In this document: in pieces, positions 42,720 to 51,717 of the stretch
Layout: every line of letters begins with the position of its first letter
Numbering within the stretch: position 1 is the stretch's first letter
Source of the DNA: Aurantiacibacter sp. MUD11
GTDB taxonomy: Bacteria; Pseudomonadota; Alphaproteobacteria; Sphingomonadales; Sphingomonadaceae
Assembly (NCBI RefSeq): GCF_026967575.1
Contig: NZ_CP114054.1
Span: 806,001 to 870,000, forward strand
DNA length: 64,000 nucleotides
Direction: 5' to 3'
Program-made: the position numbers and the translations under genes
The notes under the pieces: generated by a model
Seen by the model: the letters and a program-made list of their open reading frames with translations, nothing else
The model's database searches: none
What the model was told of the DNA's origin: nothing

Positions 42720-43427
42720 CTATCCCTTGCCGCCGGTCGGTGGCTGCTGGCGCTCGAATTCGCGCGCCAGGCGCATCAGCGATTCATGCTCGTGCACGAA
42801 CTGCCCGCCAGCCTTGTTTGTCGCCGCATGCAGCGCGGCATGGGCAAGGTCGATGGCGCGGACCGAGCGGTACTTGGCCTTGTTGCCTTGCAGGAACAGG
42901 TCCGCCACCGGCGCGAGGAGCTGGCCGACCTTTTCCGCCGGGCGCAGGTCGTTCTCGCGCTTGCCGCGCAGCAATCCGGGGCGGAAAATGTCGAGCCGGT
43001 GCAGCTTCAGTGCCTTCAGGTCGCGCTCTGTCTCTCCTTTGACGCGCAGGTAGGAGTTCTTCGAATAGGGGTCCGCGCCGACCGAGGAAATCTGCACGAA
43101 GTTCTTCACGCCCGCCGATTTCGCTGCGCGCGCAACCTCCAGCACCAGGTCATGATCGACGGCGCGGAAGGCCTCCTTGCTGCCGGCCTTGCGATGCGTG
43201 GTACCCAGCGCGCTGATGATCGCGTCGGGCACCAGCTGGGTGATGATGCCGGGCCATTCCTCGCTCTCGGCCAGCACCAGTTCCATCCGCGTACCGCGAG
43301 GGAAGGGAATTTCCCGCCGTGCCAGCCCTTGCAGCACGATCCCCTGAAGGTGCGGCGACTGGGCAATGATGGTGCGGCCGACCAGTCCCGTCGCGCCCAC
43401 CAGCAGGATGCGCCGCGGCTCAGACAT
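42720..43427 (-). CDS. NAD(P)-binding oxidoreductase, atypical SDR/HTATIP2-like
   Basis: A 235-residue protein with the nucleotide-binding motif VGATGLVGR at residues 10-18 and the family block NFVQISSVGADPYSKNSYLRVKGETE, in which the Ser/Tyr/Lys replace the classical SDR triad. Similar proteins are annotated as NAD(P)H-binding or nucleoside-diphosphate-sugar epimerase-like. The start overlaps the dgt stop by 8 bases. The reaction is unknown. Confidence 0.8.
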   Translation of the reverse strand: MSEPRRILLVGATGLVGRTIIAQSPHLQGIVLQGLARREIPFPRGTRMELVLAESEEWPGIITQLVPDAIISALGTTHRKAGSKEAFRAVDHDLVLEVARAAKSAGVKNFVQISSVGADPYSKNSYLRVKGETERDLKALKLHRLDIFRPGLLRGKRENDLRPAEKVGQLLAPVADLFLQGNKAKYRSVRAIDLAHAALHAATNKAGGQFVHEHESLMRLAREFERQQPPTGGKG

Positions 43428-44580
43428 TGGACAGACCGTTGGGCCGCTCGCCGAAGATGCCGGCGTACTGGGCCATGGCGTACTGGTCCGTCATCCCGGC
43501 GATGAAGTCGGAGATATGGCGCGAGCGCTCCGGCTCCTCCGGCGGCAGGCGCTCGGTCCAACCGGAGGTCATCAGCGAGGGATCCTGGTCGTAGGCGGCA
43601 AACAGCTTGGCGATCACCACGCGCGCCCGCTCCGCCGTGCGCTTCTGCGCGTCGTGGTGGTAGAGGTTGGCGTACATGAACCGCTTCAGGGTGCGCTCGC
43701 GCTGCGCCATCTCGGGCGAGAATGCCGCCAGCGCCCGGCCCGCACTGCGCACCTCTTCCACCGAGCCGATGCCGGCCAGGTTGGTGCTGGTGGTGGCGAT
43801 GAGGTCGTTCACCATCAGGCCGATCTGCGTGCGAACCAGTTCGCGCAACTGCTTGGCCCGGCTGGCATGAGGAAAGGTGCTTTGCACTTCGCGCCAGAGA
43901 TCGGCGATGAAGTCGAGTTCCAGCAACTGGTCGAGCTCGAGGTAGCCGGCGCGCAGGCCATCGTCGATATCGTGGTTGTCATAGGCGATATCGTCGGCCA
44001 GCGCCGCCACCTGGGCTTCCAGCGAAGGCCAGCGGGTCAGGTCCAGCGGGAATGCCTCGTCCAGCTCCGCCAGCGCCCAGCCCGGCTGCGTTACCGGACC
44101 ATTGTGCTTGGCCAGCCCTTCCAACGTTTCCCAGCTGAGGTTCAGGCCACGCACGTCGCAATAGGGATTGTCCAGCCGCATGACCGTGCGCAGCGCGTGG
44201 GCGTTGTGATCGAAGCCGCCGCGCGTGGCCAGTGCATCGTTCAGGGCATCCTCGCCCGGATGGCCGAACGGGGGATGGCCAAGGTCGTGCGACAGGCACA
44301 GCGCCTCGGTCAGGTCTTCGTCCAATCCCAGTTCGCGGGCGATCACGCGCCCGATTTGCGCCACCTCCAGGCTGTGGGTCAGGCGGACACGATAGTGGTC
44401 GCCATCGGGCGCCACGAACACCTGCGTCTTGCCGGCGAGCCGGCGGAAGGCGATCGAATGGATGATCCGGTCCCGGTCGCGCTGGAACGCACTGCGCGGA
44501 CCGCGCGCACCTTGGCCCTGATGCGCGAATTCGCGGCCACGGGTCTTGGCGGGATCGGCAGCGTAATGCGCGCGGGACAT
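43420..44580 (-). CDS. dgt: Deoxyguanosinetriphosphate triphosphohydrolase-like protein
   Basis: A 386-residue HD-domain dNTPase, which hydrolyses dNTPs to nucleoside and triphosphate. The metal-binding residues are in RLTHSLEVAQIGR near 70, SHDLGHPPFGHPGE near 97-110 and LADDIAYDNHD near 195. The AFRRLAGKTQVF segment near 45 is conserved. The ATG at 44580 (MSRAHYAADP) is preferred; an earlier in-frame start adds 12 residues of unlike composition. The length fits the shorter type II-like group. Confidence 0.9.
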   Translation of the reverse strand: MSRAHYAADPAKTRGREFAHQGQGARGPRSAFQRDRDRIIHSIAFRRLAGKTQVFVAPDGDHYRVRLTHSLEVAQIGRVIARELGLDEDLTEALCLSHDLGHPPFGHPGEDALNDALATRGGFDHNAHALRTVMRLDNPYCDVRGLNLSWETLEGLAKHNGPVTQPGWALAELDEAFPLDLTRWPSLEAQVAALADDIAYDNHDIDDGLRAGYLELDQLLELDFIADLWREVQSTFPHASRAKQLRELVRTQIGLMVNDLIATTSTNLAGIGSVEEVRSAGRALAAFSPEMAQRERTLKRFMYANLYHHDAQKRTAERARVVIAKLFAAYDQDPSLMTSGWTERLPPEEPERSRHISDFIAGMTDQYAMAQYAGIFGERPNGLSNV

Positions 44581-44649
44581 GGCAGATGCGCTAGAAGCCG
44601 CGCAGCCTCGTGACAACGTGAACAGCGCGCGAACGCCGTGAAAATCGGG

Positions 44650-45345
44650 CTACTGGTCGCCGATTATCCACCGGGCCGCGGCCTCGGCATGGATGGCGGT
44701 GCAATCGTAGACGGGCAGGATGTTGGCATCGACGTCCACCACCTGCTCCAGTTCGGTATTGGCCATGACCACGGCTTTCGCGCCATCGCGTTCGAAATCG
44801 GTGAACATCGACTTCAGCGTGCGCTCCGCATCGCGCGTCGCCTTGCCCATCATCAGTTCCTGCGTGATGATCCGTTCGAGTGCGTCGACATCGCTCATGC
44901 GCGGCGGCAACAGGTCGATGTCGTGGGCCACCAGCCGGCGGCGGTAGAAACTCTCGGTCATCACGCTGCGCACGCCCACCAACGCGGCGGTGTGGACGCC
45001 GTCTTCCTTCATTTTCTCGCCAACGCATTCGGCGATGTGCAGGAACGGTCGATCCACCTCCGCTTCCACGTCGCGGTAGACCTTGTGCAGGACGTTGGCC
45101 CCGATCACGATCATCTCGGCGCCGGCGTCGGAGAGGCGGTTCGCGCTTTCGGTCAGCATGGTGGTGACCTTGCCCCAGTCATCGTTAGATTCGGGCCAGG
45201 GGATGCCGGTGAAGTCGAGGCTTTCGATCACCATCGGTGCCAGGGCCCGCGGATCGTGATGCTTCCGGACGTAGCGATTGATGCGTTCGAAATAGGCGCG
45301 GGTCGAAACCCAGCTCAGTCCGCCGATAAGACCCAGTTTGCGCAA
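44650..45345 (-). CDS. Aspartate/glutamate racemase-fold protein with altered catalytic positions
   Basis: A 231-residue member of the Asp/Glu racemase superfamily. IGGLSWVSTRAYF at the N-terminus matches the GGMSWEST start of aspartate racemase/YgeA proteins. The two catalytic sites are changed: the first motif reads GANVLHK near residue 83-88, with Val where a Cys or Thr is used, and the second reads ANTELE near 195-200, with Asn in place of the Cys of GCTE. So racemisation is doubtful, and a binding or different catalytic role is possible. Confidence 0.75.
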   Translation of the reverse strand: MRKLGLIGGLSWVSTRAYFERINRYVRKHHDPRALAPMVIESLDFTGIPWPESNDDWGKVTTMLTESANRLSDAGAEMIVIGANVLHKVYRDVEAEVDRPFLHIAECVGEKMKEDGVHTAALVGVRSVMTESFYRRRLVAHDIDLLPPRMSDVDALERIITQELMMGKATRDAERTLKSMFTDFERDGAKAVVMANTELEQVVDVDANILPVYDCTAIHAEAAARWIIGDQ

Positions 45346-45453
45346 AGTCGTCCTGCCCTCATGTTCTGTGGCGCGCCTACCCTAGTGCGTCACACCCCCC
45401 GAAACCAGCCATGGTCACGACTGGTTCCGAGGGCCGGACAATTGCAGGCTGGA

Positions 45454-46611
45454 TCAGCGGGTGCCGATCGGGTCCGGCTGGCCGTCACTGTCGTTACCGG
45501 CATAGCCATCGACATGCAGCGTGCCGCCCGTGGCCAGCAGGATGCCAGCCGCATGCGGTGCGGCCATGGAGGTGCCGCTGATGGTGTCGTAACCGCCATC
45601 CTTCCAGGTGGAGGCAATGCCGAGGCCTGGCTCCGCCCAGTCGACCGGGGCGCCATAGTTCGACCAGCTGGTGAGGTTGTCGTTCTGGTCGATGGCGCTG
45701 ATCGTGTAGACGCGGTTGCCACTGGCGCTGGCGGGCGAATAGTTGGTCGAATCCGACCCATCGTTACCTGCTGCCAGCACCATGTGGATACCGCCTTGCG
45801 CGGCGGCTTCCACGGCATCGTTCAGAGCCTGGTTGGCACCGCCGCCAAGGCTCATGTTGGCGACATCGCCAGCCGAGGCATTTGCAGCAACATGGTCCAC
45901 CCCGGCGATGATGCCGGAATAGGAACCGCTCCCGCGACGATTGAGCACGCGCACGGCCACGACCGGGGCACCGGCGGCAACGCCGACCACGCCGAAATCG
46001 TTGTCGATGGCCGCGATCGTGCCGGCGACATGGGTGCCGTGGCCGTTTTCATCCTCTGCGCCCTTGCGGCTGCCGGTGAAATCCACGCTGCGCGCGGTAT
46101 CGACGTTCAGGTCCGGGTGATCGAGGTCGATCCCGCTGTCGAGCACCCAGGCGGTGCGACCAAGGTTGGTGCCATCGACGAAGCCGCCCACGCGGGTGAT
46201 GCCCCAGGGCGTTTCCTGCGGGTCGGACGTGCCACCCCCGCCACCGCCGCCAGGTCCCTTGCCCGGAGGCGGCGCCAAGGTAACGACCTCGTCCTGCACG
46301 CAATAGGAAATCCACGGATTGGCGCGTTGCATATTCTCGATGCCGTTGGCCGAAGCCCGCACAGCAAAGCCATGGATCGAGTTGCGATAGGTAAACAGCA
46401 CCTGCCCGCCCTCCGCATTCGCGGCCCGGTTGGCAGCGGCCACGACCTGTCCGCGGCGCACGACGTTGCTGTCGAACACGCAGATGTACTGGCCAGCAAT
46501 CGGTCCGGCGGTCTGCTCGGCACCGCTGAAGCCACGTTGCGACATGGCCGGTGCGCTGACGGCAACGGTTGCTGCCACGCCTGCAAGCGCAAGCGCCTTC
46601 ACGAATTTCAT
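45454..46611 (-). CDS. Subtilisin-like (S8 family) secreted protease
   Basis: A 385-residue secreted protease. There is a signal peptide to about residue 24 and an I9-like inhibitory propeptide (about 40-110), then a Pro/Gly linker with a run of seven Gly (121-127). The S8 domain that follows has Asp158 (VLDSGIDLDHPD), His191 (HGTHVAG), the oxyanion Asn in AAGNDG near 283, and Ser348 (SGTSMAAPH). It ends shortly after the catalytic Ser with a short Asp/Gly tail, so no extra C-terminal domain is present. The ATG follows GGAGTGGGA. Confidence 0.92.
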   Translation of the reverse strand: MKFVKALALAGVAATVAVSAPAMSQRGFSGAEQTAGPIAGQYICVFDSNVVRRGQVVAAANRAANAEGGQVLFTYRNSIHGFAVRASANGIENMQRANPWISYCVQDEVVTLAPPPGKGPGGGGGGGTSDPQETPWGITRVGGFVDGTNLGRTAWVLDSGIDLDHPDLNVDTARSVDFTGSRKGAEDENGHGTHVAGTIAAIDNDFGVVGVAAGAPVVAVRVLNRRGSGSYSGIIAGVDHVAANASAGDVANMSLGGGANQALNDAVEAAAQGGIHMVLAAGNDGSDSTNYSPASASGNRVYTISAIDQNDNLTSWSNYGAPVDWAEPGLGIASTWKDGGYDTISGTSMAAPHAAGILLATGGTLHVDGYAGNDSDGQPDPIGTR

Positions 46612-46772
46612 AAGTCCCACTCCCACAAATGCGACCCCCATCGGGCATGGGCATCATGTCTTACTGGTGGGGGGTGTCAAATCGACTCGTCGCGTAATCC
46701 ACTCGTTTCGGGCGCAACCTGTCTACGGACAGGGTTAACCCGGCAAGGAGTGGTGCAACGCAGCCCTCTGCG

Positions 46773-48218
46773 TCAGTCCAGCGCCTTGACGATTTCCTCG
46801 ACCATCTTCTTCGCGTCGGACAGCAGCATCATGGTCTGGTCCATGTAGAACACGTCGTTGTCGACACCGGCGTAGCCGACGCCGCCCATGGAGCGCTTGA
46901 TAAAGAAGACCTGCTTGGCCTTGTCCACGTCGAACACCGGCATGCCGTAAATGGGCGAGCTCTTGTCCGTCTTCGCGGCCGGGTTCACTACGTCGTTCGC
47001 ACCGATGATGAAGGCAACGTCCGCTTGGGCGAATTCGCTGTTGATGTCCTCCAGCTCGAACACCTCGTCATAGGGGACATTGGCCTCGGCCAGCAGCACG
47101 TTCATGTGGCCCGGCATGCGTCCGGCGACGGGGTGGATGGCATATTTCACCTCCACGCCCTTCTCCTTAAGCAGGTCGGCCATTTCCCGCAGCGCGTGCT
47201 GCGCCTGGGCCACGGCCATGCCGTAGCCGGGGATGATGATGACCTTCTCTGCCTGTTCCAGCATGAAGGCGGCATCGGCCGCGCTGCCCTGCTTGTAGGG
47301 GCGCTGCTCGCGCGCTTCGCCGCCGCCGGCACTGTCGTCCGCGCCAAAGCCGCCCGCGATCACGCTGATGAAGCTGCGGTTCATCGCCCGGCACATGATG
47401 TAGCTGAGGATGGCACCCGACGAGCCGACCAACGCGCCGGTGATGATCATCGCGGTATTGCCCAGGGTGAAGCCCATCGCCGCTGCTGCCCAGCCCGAAT
47501 AGGAGTTCAGCATCGACACCACCACCGGCATGTCCGCCCCGCCGATGGGAATGATCAGCAGGAAGCCGATGATGAAGGCCAGCACCGTCACCGCCACGAT
47601 CAGCGGCATGGTCTCGCCCGGCCCGGCCATGGCGAACAGGGCAGTCAATACAATGATCGCCGCCAGCGTGCCGAGATTGATGACGTGCCGCATCGGCAGC
47701 AGGATGGGCGAGCCGCTCATCTTGCCGGAAAGCTTGGCGAAGGCGATTACCGAGCCGGAAAAGGTGATCGCACCGATGGCGATGCCGAGGCCCATCTCGA
47801 TCTTGCTGACCGGTGCAATTCCGTCGCCAACCAGCAAGCCGAAGGCCCCGGGGTTGAGGTAGGCCGCCCAGCCTACCAGCACGGCGGCAAGGCCCACCAG
47901 CGAGTGGAAGGCGGCGACCAGCTCCGGCATCTGCGTCATGGCGATGCGCCGCGCGATGGTGATGCCCACCACGCCGCCCAGGAAGATGGCGATCCCGATC
48001 TCGACGATATTGGCGATGTCATGGGTGACGAGCGTCGTCACCACGGCAATCGCCATACCGATCATGCCGTTGCGATTGCCCGCGCGGCTGCTGGCCGGGC
48101 TGGAAAGCCCGCGCAGCGCAAGGATGAAGAACACGCCGGAAACGAGGTAGGCCAGCGCGACCCAGGGATGGATGGCGGCGCCGTCTGCGCCTGCAGCGAG
48201 GAAGGACAGGGGCATCAC
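46773..48218 (-). CDS. pntB: NAD(P) transhydrogenase subunit beta
   Basis: A 481-residue beta subunit of the proton-translocating transhydrogenase, which drives NADPH formation from NADH using the proton gradient. About nine membrane segments make up the first 260 residues, then the NADP-binding domain III with VIIIPGYGMAVAQAQHAL near 310, HPVAGRMPGHMNVLLAEANVPYD and FIIGANDVVNPAA. The start overlaps the pntAB stop by 4 bases. Confidence 0.97.
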   Translation of the reverse strand: MMPLSFLAAGADGAAIHPWVALAYLVSGVFFILALRGLSSPASSRAGNRNGMIGMAIAVVTTLVTHDIANIVEIGIAIFLGGVVGITIARRIAMTQMPELVAAFHSLVGLAAVLVGWAAYLNPGAFGLLVGDGIAPVSKIEMGLGIAIGAITFSGSVIAFAKLSGKMSGSPILLPMRHVINLGTLAAIIVLTALFAMAGPGETMPLIVAVTVLAFIIGFLLIIPIGGADMPVVVSMLNSYSGWAAAAMGFTLGNTAMIITGALVGSSGAILSYIMCRAMNRSFISVIAGGFGADDSAGGGEAREQRPYKQGSAADAAFMLEQAEKVIIIPGYGMAVAQAQHALREMADLLKEKGVEVKYAIHPVAGRMPGHMNVLLAEANVPYDEVFELEDINSEFAQADVAFIIGANDVVNPAAKTDKSSPIYGMPVFDVDKAKQVFFIKRSMGGVGYAGVDNDVFYMDQTMMLLSDAKKMVEEIVKALD

Positions 48219-48496
48219 TTATCCTTCTTCTTGTACATGGCGAGCATCCGCTCGGTGACGGCGAAGCCGCCGAAGATGTTGACGCTGGCCAGCACCACCG
48301 CGCCCAACCCTAGCCACTTGGCCACGTCGCTGCCGGCTTCGGCTGCGGCGATCAGGCCGCCGACGATGATCACCGAGGAAATGGCGTTGGTCACCGCCAT
48401 CAGCGGCGTGTGCAGCGCCGGGGTGACCGACCACACGACGTAGTAGCCGACGAAGCACGCCAGCACGAAAATCGAGAGGATTGATATGAAGTCCAT
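48215..48496 (-). CDS. pntAB: NAD(P) transhydrogenase subunit alpha, membrane part (PntAB)
   Basis: A 93-residue membrane subunit with three hydrophobic segments (ILSIFVLACFVGYYVVW, TNAISSVIIVGGLIAA, AVVLASVNIFGGFAV), equal to the membrane portion of E. coli PntA. It corresponds to the split-subunit form known from Rhodospirillum and most alphaproteobacteria. It follows, by 1 base, an extra gene that separates it from pntAA. Confidence 0.95.
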   Translation of the reverse strand: MDFISILSIFVLACFVGYYVVWSVTPALHTPLMAVTNAISSVIIVGGLIAAAEAGSDVAKWLGLGAVVLASVNIFGGFAVTERMLAMYKKKDK

Positions 48497-48497
48497 G

Positions 48498-48863
48498 TCA
48501 GGGACGCTCCGCTGTCCAGGGAAGGACGAATTCGCGCCCCTCCGCCCAGGTCTGGCCGATCATCTTGCCATCCACCAGGCAGGCGCTGTGGTGATAGTTT
48601 CCGCTGCCGTCGGAGGTGCGGAAGGACACGCAGGTGCGCTCCTGCGCCGTGCCGGCATGGCCATCCTCGATCTCGGCCTGGTAGAAGGTGCCGGTAACGC
48701 CGCCGTCCTCGGCAACATCCAGCACCATCACCTGGGTGTATTCATCGTCTTCGAGGGATAGCCGCAGGTCGACGAGCCATTCACCGGCCATAGCCGAAGC
48801 TGCATCCTGTGCGGAAAGCGGCGCCGCGATCAGCGCCAGCGGGATGAGGCCCAGAGCCTTCAC
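48498..48863 (-). CDS. Hypothetical exported protein within the pnt operon
   Basis: A 121-residue protein with an N-terminal signal peptide (MKALGLIPLALIAAPLSAQ) and a beta-rich mature domain containing GEWLVDLRLSLEDDEYTQ and GTFYQAEIEDGHAG, with two Cys (ERTCVSF, SACLVDG) that may pair in the periplasm. The start overlaps the pntAA stop by 4 bases and its stop is 1 base from pntAB, so it is firmly inside the operon. I do not recognise the family. Confidence 0.75.
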   Translation of the reverse strand: MKALGLIPLALIAAPLSAQDAASAMAGEWLVDLRLSLEDDEYTQVMVLDVAEDGGVTGTFYQAEIEDGHAGTAQERTCVSFRTSDGSGNYHHSACLVDGKMIGQTWAEGREFVLPWTAERP

Positions 48864-49972
48864 CCGTTCAGCCTCGCATTCACCACTTTGCCGCCCTTGG
48901 TCAGCCGGATGGCATCGCCGATCTCCTCGTCGAGCACCGGCTTGCCCGCTTCGGCATCCCAGAAGGCATTGAGGAAATTGAACAAGTTGCGACTGAACAG
49001 CGCGCTGGCATCGGCAGCAAGATGGGCCGGCGTATTGGAGAAACCCATGATGGAAACGCCGTGCTTCTCCACCACCTGGTCGGCCACGGAGCCTTCCACG
49101 TTACCGCCTTGCGCCACGGCCAGGTCGAAGATCACGCTGCCTGGCTTCATCGTAGCGATCTGCGCGTCGGAAACGAGACGCGGCGCGGCGCGGCCCGGGA
49201 TCAGGGCGGTGGTGATGACGATATCCTGTTTGGCGATATGGGCGGAAACCATCTCCGCCTGCGCGGCCTTCTGCTCGTCGGTCAGTTCGGCGGCGTAACC
49301 GCCCTCGCCCGAAGCCTCCAGCCCTTCGGCGAACACCGGCTTGCCGCCCAGGCTCTTGATCTGCTCGGCAGTCTCGGGGCGGACGTCGGTGGCGGAAACC
49401 TGCGCGCCAAGGCGCTTGGCGGTGGCGATGGCCTGCAAACCGGCAACGCCCACGCCCATCACGAAAACCTTGGCAGCGGATACGGTGCCCGCCGCCGTCA
49501 TCATCATCGGCAAGGCGCGGCCATATTGGTCGGCCGAGGCGATCACCGCCTTGTAGCCGGCCAGGTTGGACTGACTGGAAAGCACGTCCATGCTCTGCGC
49601 ACGGGTGATGCGCGGCATGAATTCCATCGCCAGCGCCTCGAACCCGGCCTTGGCGTAGGCGTCGACGCGCTCCCGCTGGCCGAAGGGATCGAACACGGCG
49701 GCAACCCATGCGCCCGGCTTCGCGCCGGTCAGTGCGGCGACATCGGGCGCCTGCACGGCCATCACCATGTCGGCATTGGCGACGACTTTCTCGGCGCTCG
49801 TCACCTCGGCCCCGGCAGCCTTGTAGTCATCGTCGGGGATGGCCGCAGCAACGCCGGCACCCTCTTCAATCGCCAAAGTCGCGCCCAGCGCGATCAGCTT
49901 CTTGACGGTTTCCGGTGTCGCAGCGACGCGGGTTTCACCCGCAGCGCGCTCTTTCAGGACCGCAATTTTCAT
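48860..49972 (-). CDS. pntAA: NAD(P) transhydrogenase subunit alpha, soluble part (PntAA)
   Basis: A 370-residue NAD(H)-binding domain I of transhydrogenase. VAATPETVKKLIALGA and the alanine-dehydrogenase-like fold are clear. VFVMGVGVAGLQAIATAKRLGAQVSATDVRPE near residue 165 is the nucleotide-binding signature, and QSNLAGYKAVIASADQYGRA near 130 is conserved. There is no C-terminal membrane part, in keeping with the split form. It is preceded by the small CoxIV-like gene. Confidence 0.96.
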   Translation of the reverse strand: MKIAVLKERAAGETRVAATPETVKKLIALGATLAIEEGAGVAAAIPDDDYKAAGAEVTSAEKVVANADMVMAVQAPDVAALTGAKPGAWVAAVFDPFGQRERVDAYAKAGFEALAMEFMPRITRAQSMDVLSSQSNLAGYKAVIASADQYGRALPMMMTAAGTVSAAKVFVMGVGVAGLQAIATAKRLGAQVSATDVRPETAEQIKSLGGKPVFAEGLEASGEGGYAAELTDEQKAAQAEMVSAHIAKQDIVITTALIPGRAAPRLVSDAQIATMKPGSVIFDLAVAQGGNVEGSVADQVVEKHGVSIMGFSNTPAHLAADASALFSRNLFNFLNAFWDAEAGKPVLDEEIGDAIRLTKGGKVVNARLNG

Positions 49973-49988
49973 CCCCCCGACCGTCGCC

Positions 49989-50111
49989 TCAGGAAATGAG
50001 GGCGAGGACGATGGCGACAATCACGGCAATGACCGGGATTGACCACTTCAGCATCCCGATGAAGCTGGCGTAAGTGCCGGTATGCGCTTTCATGTCCTGC
50101 GGATCGCTCAT
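49989..50111 (-). CDS. aa3-type cytochrome c oxidase subunit IV-like small membrane protein
   Basis: A 40-residue protein: a short hydrophilic N-terminus (MSDPQDMKAHTGTYASFIGMLKW) and one membrane helix (SIPVIAVIVAIVLALIS). This is the pattern of the bacterial aa3-type oxidase subunit IV family, in which HTGTYxxF is conserved. Such genes are commonly found directly upstream of pntAA in sphingomonads. It ends 16 bases before pntAA. Confidence 0.85.
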   Translation of the reverse strand: MSDPQDMKAHTGTYASFIGMLKWSIPVIAVIVAIVLALIS

Positions 50112-50295
50112 GGTATCGAATTGCCTTCACTAGAGGGTTTGTTTGGTTGTCCGTTGTCCTATCGCCGCTTTGCGCCGCGCTCAAGGGCCACCCACGCAGT
50201 TCCGGCGAATGAGAGCCTTAATGGCCTCTTTACCCCATGCTGCTAGCCGGGAGGTTCGAGAGTCCGGAATCAACCGGATCCAGGGGAAATCGCAC

Positions 50296-51717
50296 ATGGT
50301 TGAGCCCGAACAACGGCTGCTGATGCTTATCGACAAGGAACCGGCCCAGGGCCGACTTGTCGGTGCGCTCGCCGGCCGCGAGGGCTGGCGCACGCTGTCG
50401 GTCGACGACAGCGAGAAGGCGATTGCCACGCTGGGCACGCGCCAGGGCATGCAATTGTCCGCGATCATCCTCGACCAGGCGGTTCCGGGCGACCGTGCCT
50501 GCGAACTGATTGCCGAACTGAAGGAACGCCGCCCCGCGCTGCCGATCCTGATGCTGACCACCAGCACCAGCCCGCAGCTTGCCGTGGAGGCGATGCGCGC
50601 CGGGGCCACCGACTATCTCGTGAAGCCGGTTGCGCCCGATCGCCTGATGCAGGCGCTGCGCAATGCCACGACGCGCGAGTCCCCGCAGGACGAGCTCAGC
50701 CCGCTGTCCGAGAAAATGCCCTCCGACCTCGATTTCGATGCCATGGTGGGCACCGCGCCTCCGTTCCGCGATGCGCTGGCCAAGGCGGCCAAGGCGGCGC
50801 GTGGCCATGGGCACGTGCTGATCGAAGGCGAAAGCGGCACGGGCAAGGAGATGCTGATCCGCGCGATGCACGCCGCATCGCCGCGCGCAAAGACAGCCTT
50901 CCGCATGGTCAACATCGCGGGAGTCTCGGCCAGCAGCCTCGAATCCGTCCTGTTCGGCCATGAGAAGGGCGCTTTCCCAGGCGCCTTCGACCAGCAGGCG
51001 GGCGCCTTGCAGCAGTGCGATGGTGGCACCCTCGTGCTGGACGAGATCGACCGCCTGTCACTCGACGTGCAGGACCGGCTGATCGACGTGCTCGCCAGCG
51101 GCAGCGTGAAGCCGCTGGGTGCGCAGTACGGCTTCAAGATCGACGTCCGGGTGATCTGCGCCAGCAACCTGCCGCTGGCAGACCTGGTTTCTGCCGGCCA
51201 TTTCCGCGCCGAACTTCTTGAACTCATTTCGCGCACCAGCATCGAACTGCCGCCGCTGCGCGAACGCAATCGCGACATCGGTGCGCTGACGCGTTATTTC
51301 CTCCACCAGATCGGCCAGCAGCCGGGCCTCCGGCCGCTGGGCATCACCTCCGACGCGCTGCGCCTGCTGGGCGCCTTCGACTGGCCGGGCAATGTCCGCC
51401 AGCTGCAAGCCGTGCTGTTCCGCGCCGCCGTGTTCTGCGATGGCGACGCGTTGACCGCCGAGGACTTCCCGCAATTGCGCGAAATCGTCGGTGATACGGA
51501 GCCGACCAAGAACGGCCCGATCCGCGATAGTGCCGGCGTCATGCTCTACACGCCCGACGGCAACCTGCGCCCGCTGGAAGAGATCGAGGCCGACGTGATC
51601 CGCCTCGCCATCGGTCACTATCGCGGGCGCATGACCGAAGTGGCGCGCCGCCTCGGCATCGGTCGCAGCACGCTCTACCGCAAGCTGAGCGACCTCGGCA
51701 TCGACAACGCCGCCTAG
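50296..51717 (+). CDS. Sigma-54-type AAA+ response regulator with altered GAFTGA loop
   Basis: A 473-residue NtrC-like protein. The receiver domain has the phospho-acceptor Asp60 (IILDQAVPG) and Lys110 (YLVKPVAP). The AAA+ domain has Walker A GESGTGKE at 178-185 and Walker B GGTLVLDEID near 255. A Fis-type helix-turn-helix (MTEVARRLGIGRSTLYRKLSDLGI) closes the protein. The loop that contacts sigma-54 reads GAFPGA (225-230) instead of GAFTGA. AGGGG precedes the ATG. No histidine kinase gene is adjacent. It may not activate sigma-54 in the usual way. Confidence 0.88.
   Translation: MVEPEQRLLMLIDKEPAQGRLVGALAGREGWRTLSVDDSEKAIATLGTRQGMQLSAIILDQAVPGDRACELIAELKERRPALPILMLTTSTSPQLAVEAMRAGATDYLVKPVAPDRLMQALRNATTRESPQDELSPLSEKMPSDLDFDAMVGTAPPFRDALAKAAKAARGHGHVLIEGESGTGKEMLIRAMHAASPRAKTAFRMVNIAGVSASSLESVLFGHEKGAFPGAFDQQAGALQQCDGGTLVLDEIDRLSLDVQDRLIDVLASGSVKPLGAQYGFKIDVRVICASNLPLADLVSAGHFRAELLELISRTSIELPPLRERNRDIGALTRYFLHQIGQQPGLRPLGITSDALRLLGAFDWPGNVRQLQAVLFRAAVFCDGDALTAEDFPQLREIVGDTEPTKNGPIRDSAGVMLYTPDGNLRPLEEIEADVIRLAIGHYRGRMTEVARRLGIGRSTLYRKLSDLGIDNAA

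Noticed and set aside
45398..45432. Imperfect AACCAG/CTGGTT hairpin downstream of the S8 protease gene
   Set aside because: Only a 6-base stem with a 12-base loop and no T tract, so a terminator call is not supported.
50112..50295. Possible tRNA-like GTTCGA element near 50254
   Set aside because: No cloverleaf can be drawn around it: acceptor and anticodon stems are missing. It is simply the leader of the regulator gene.
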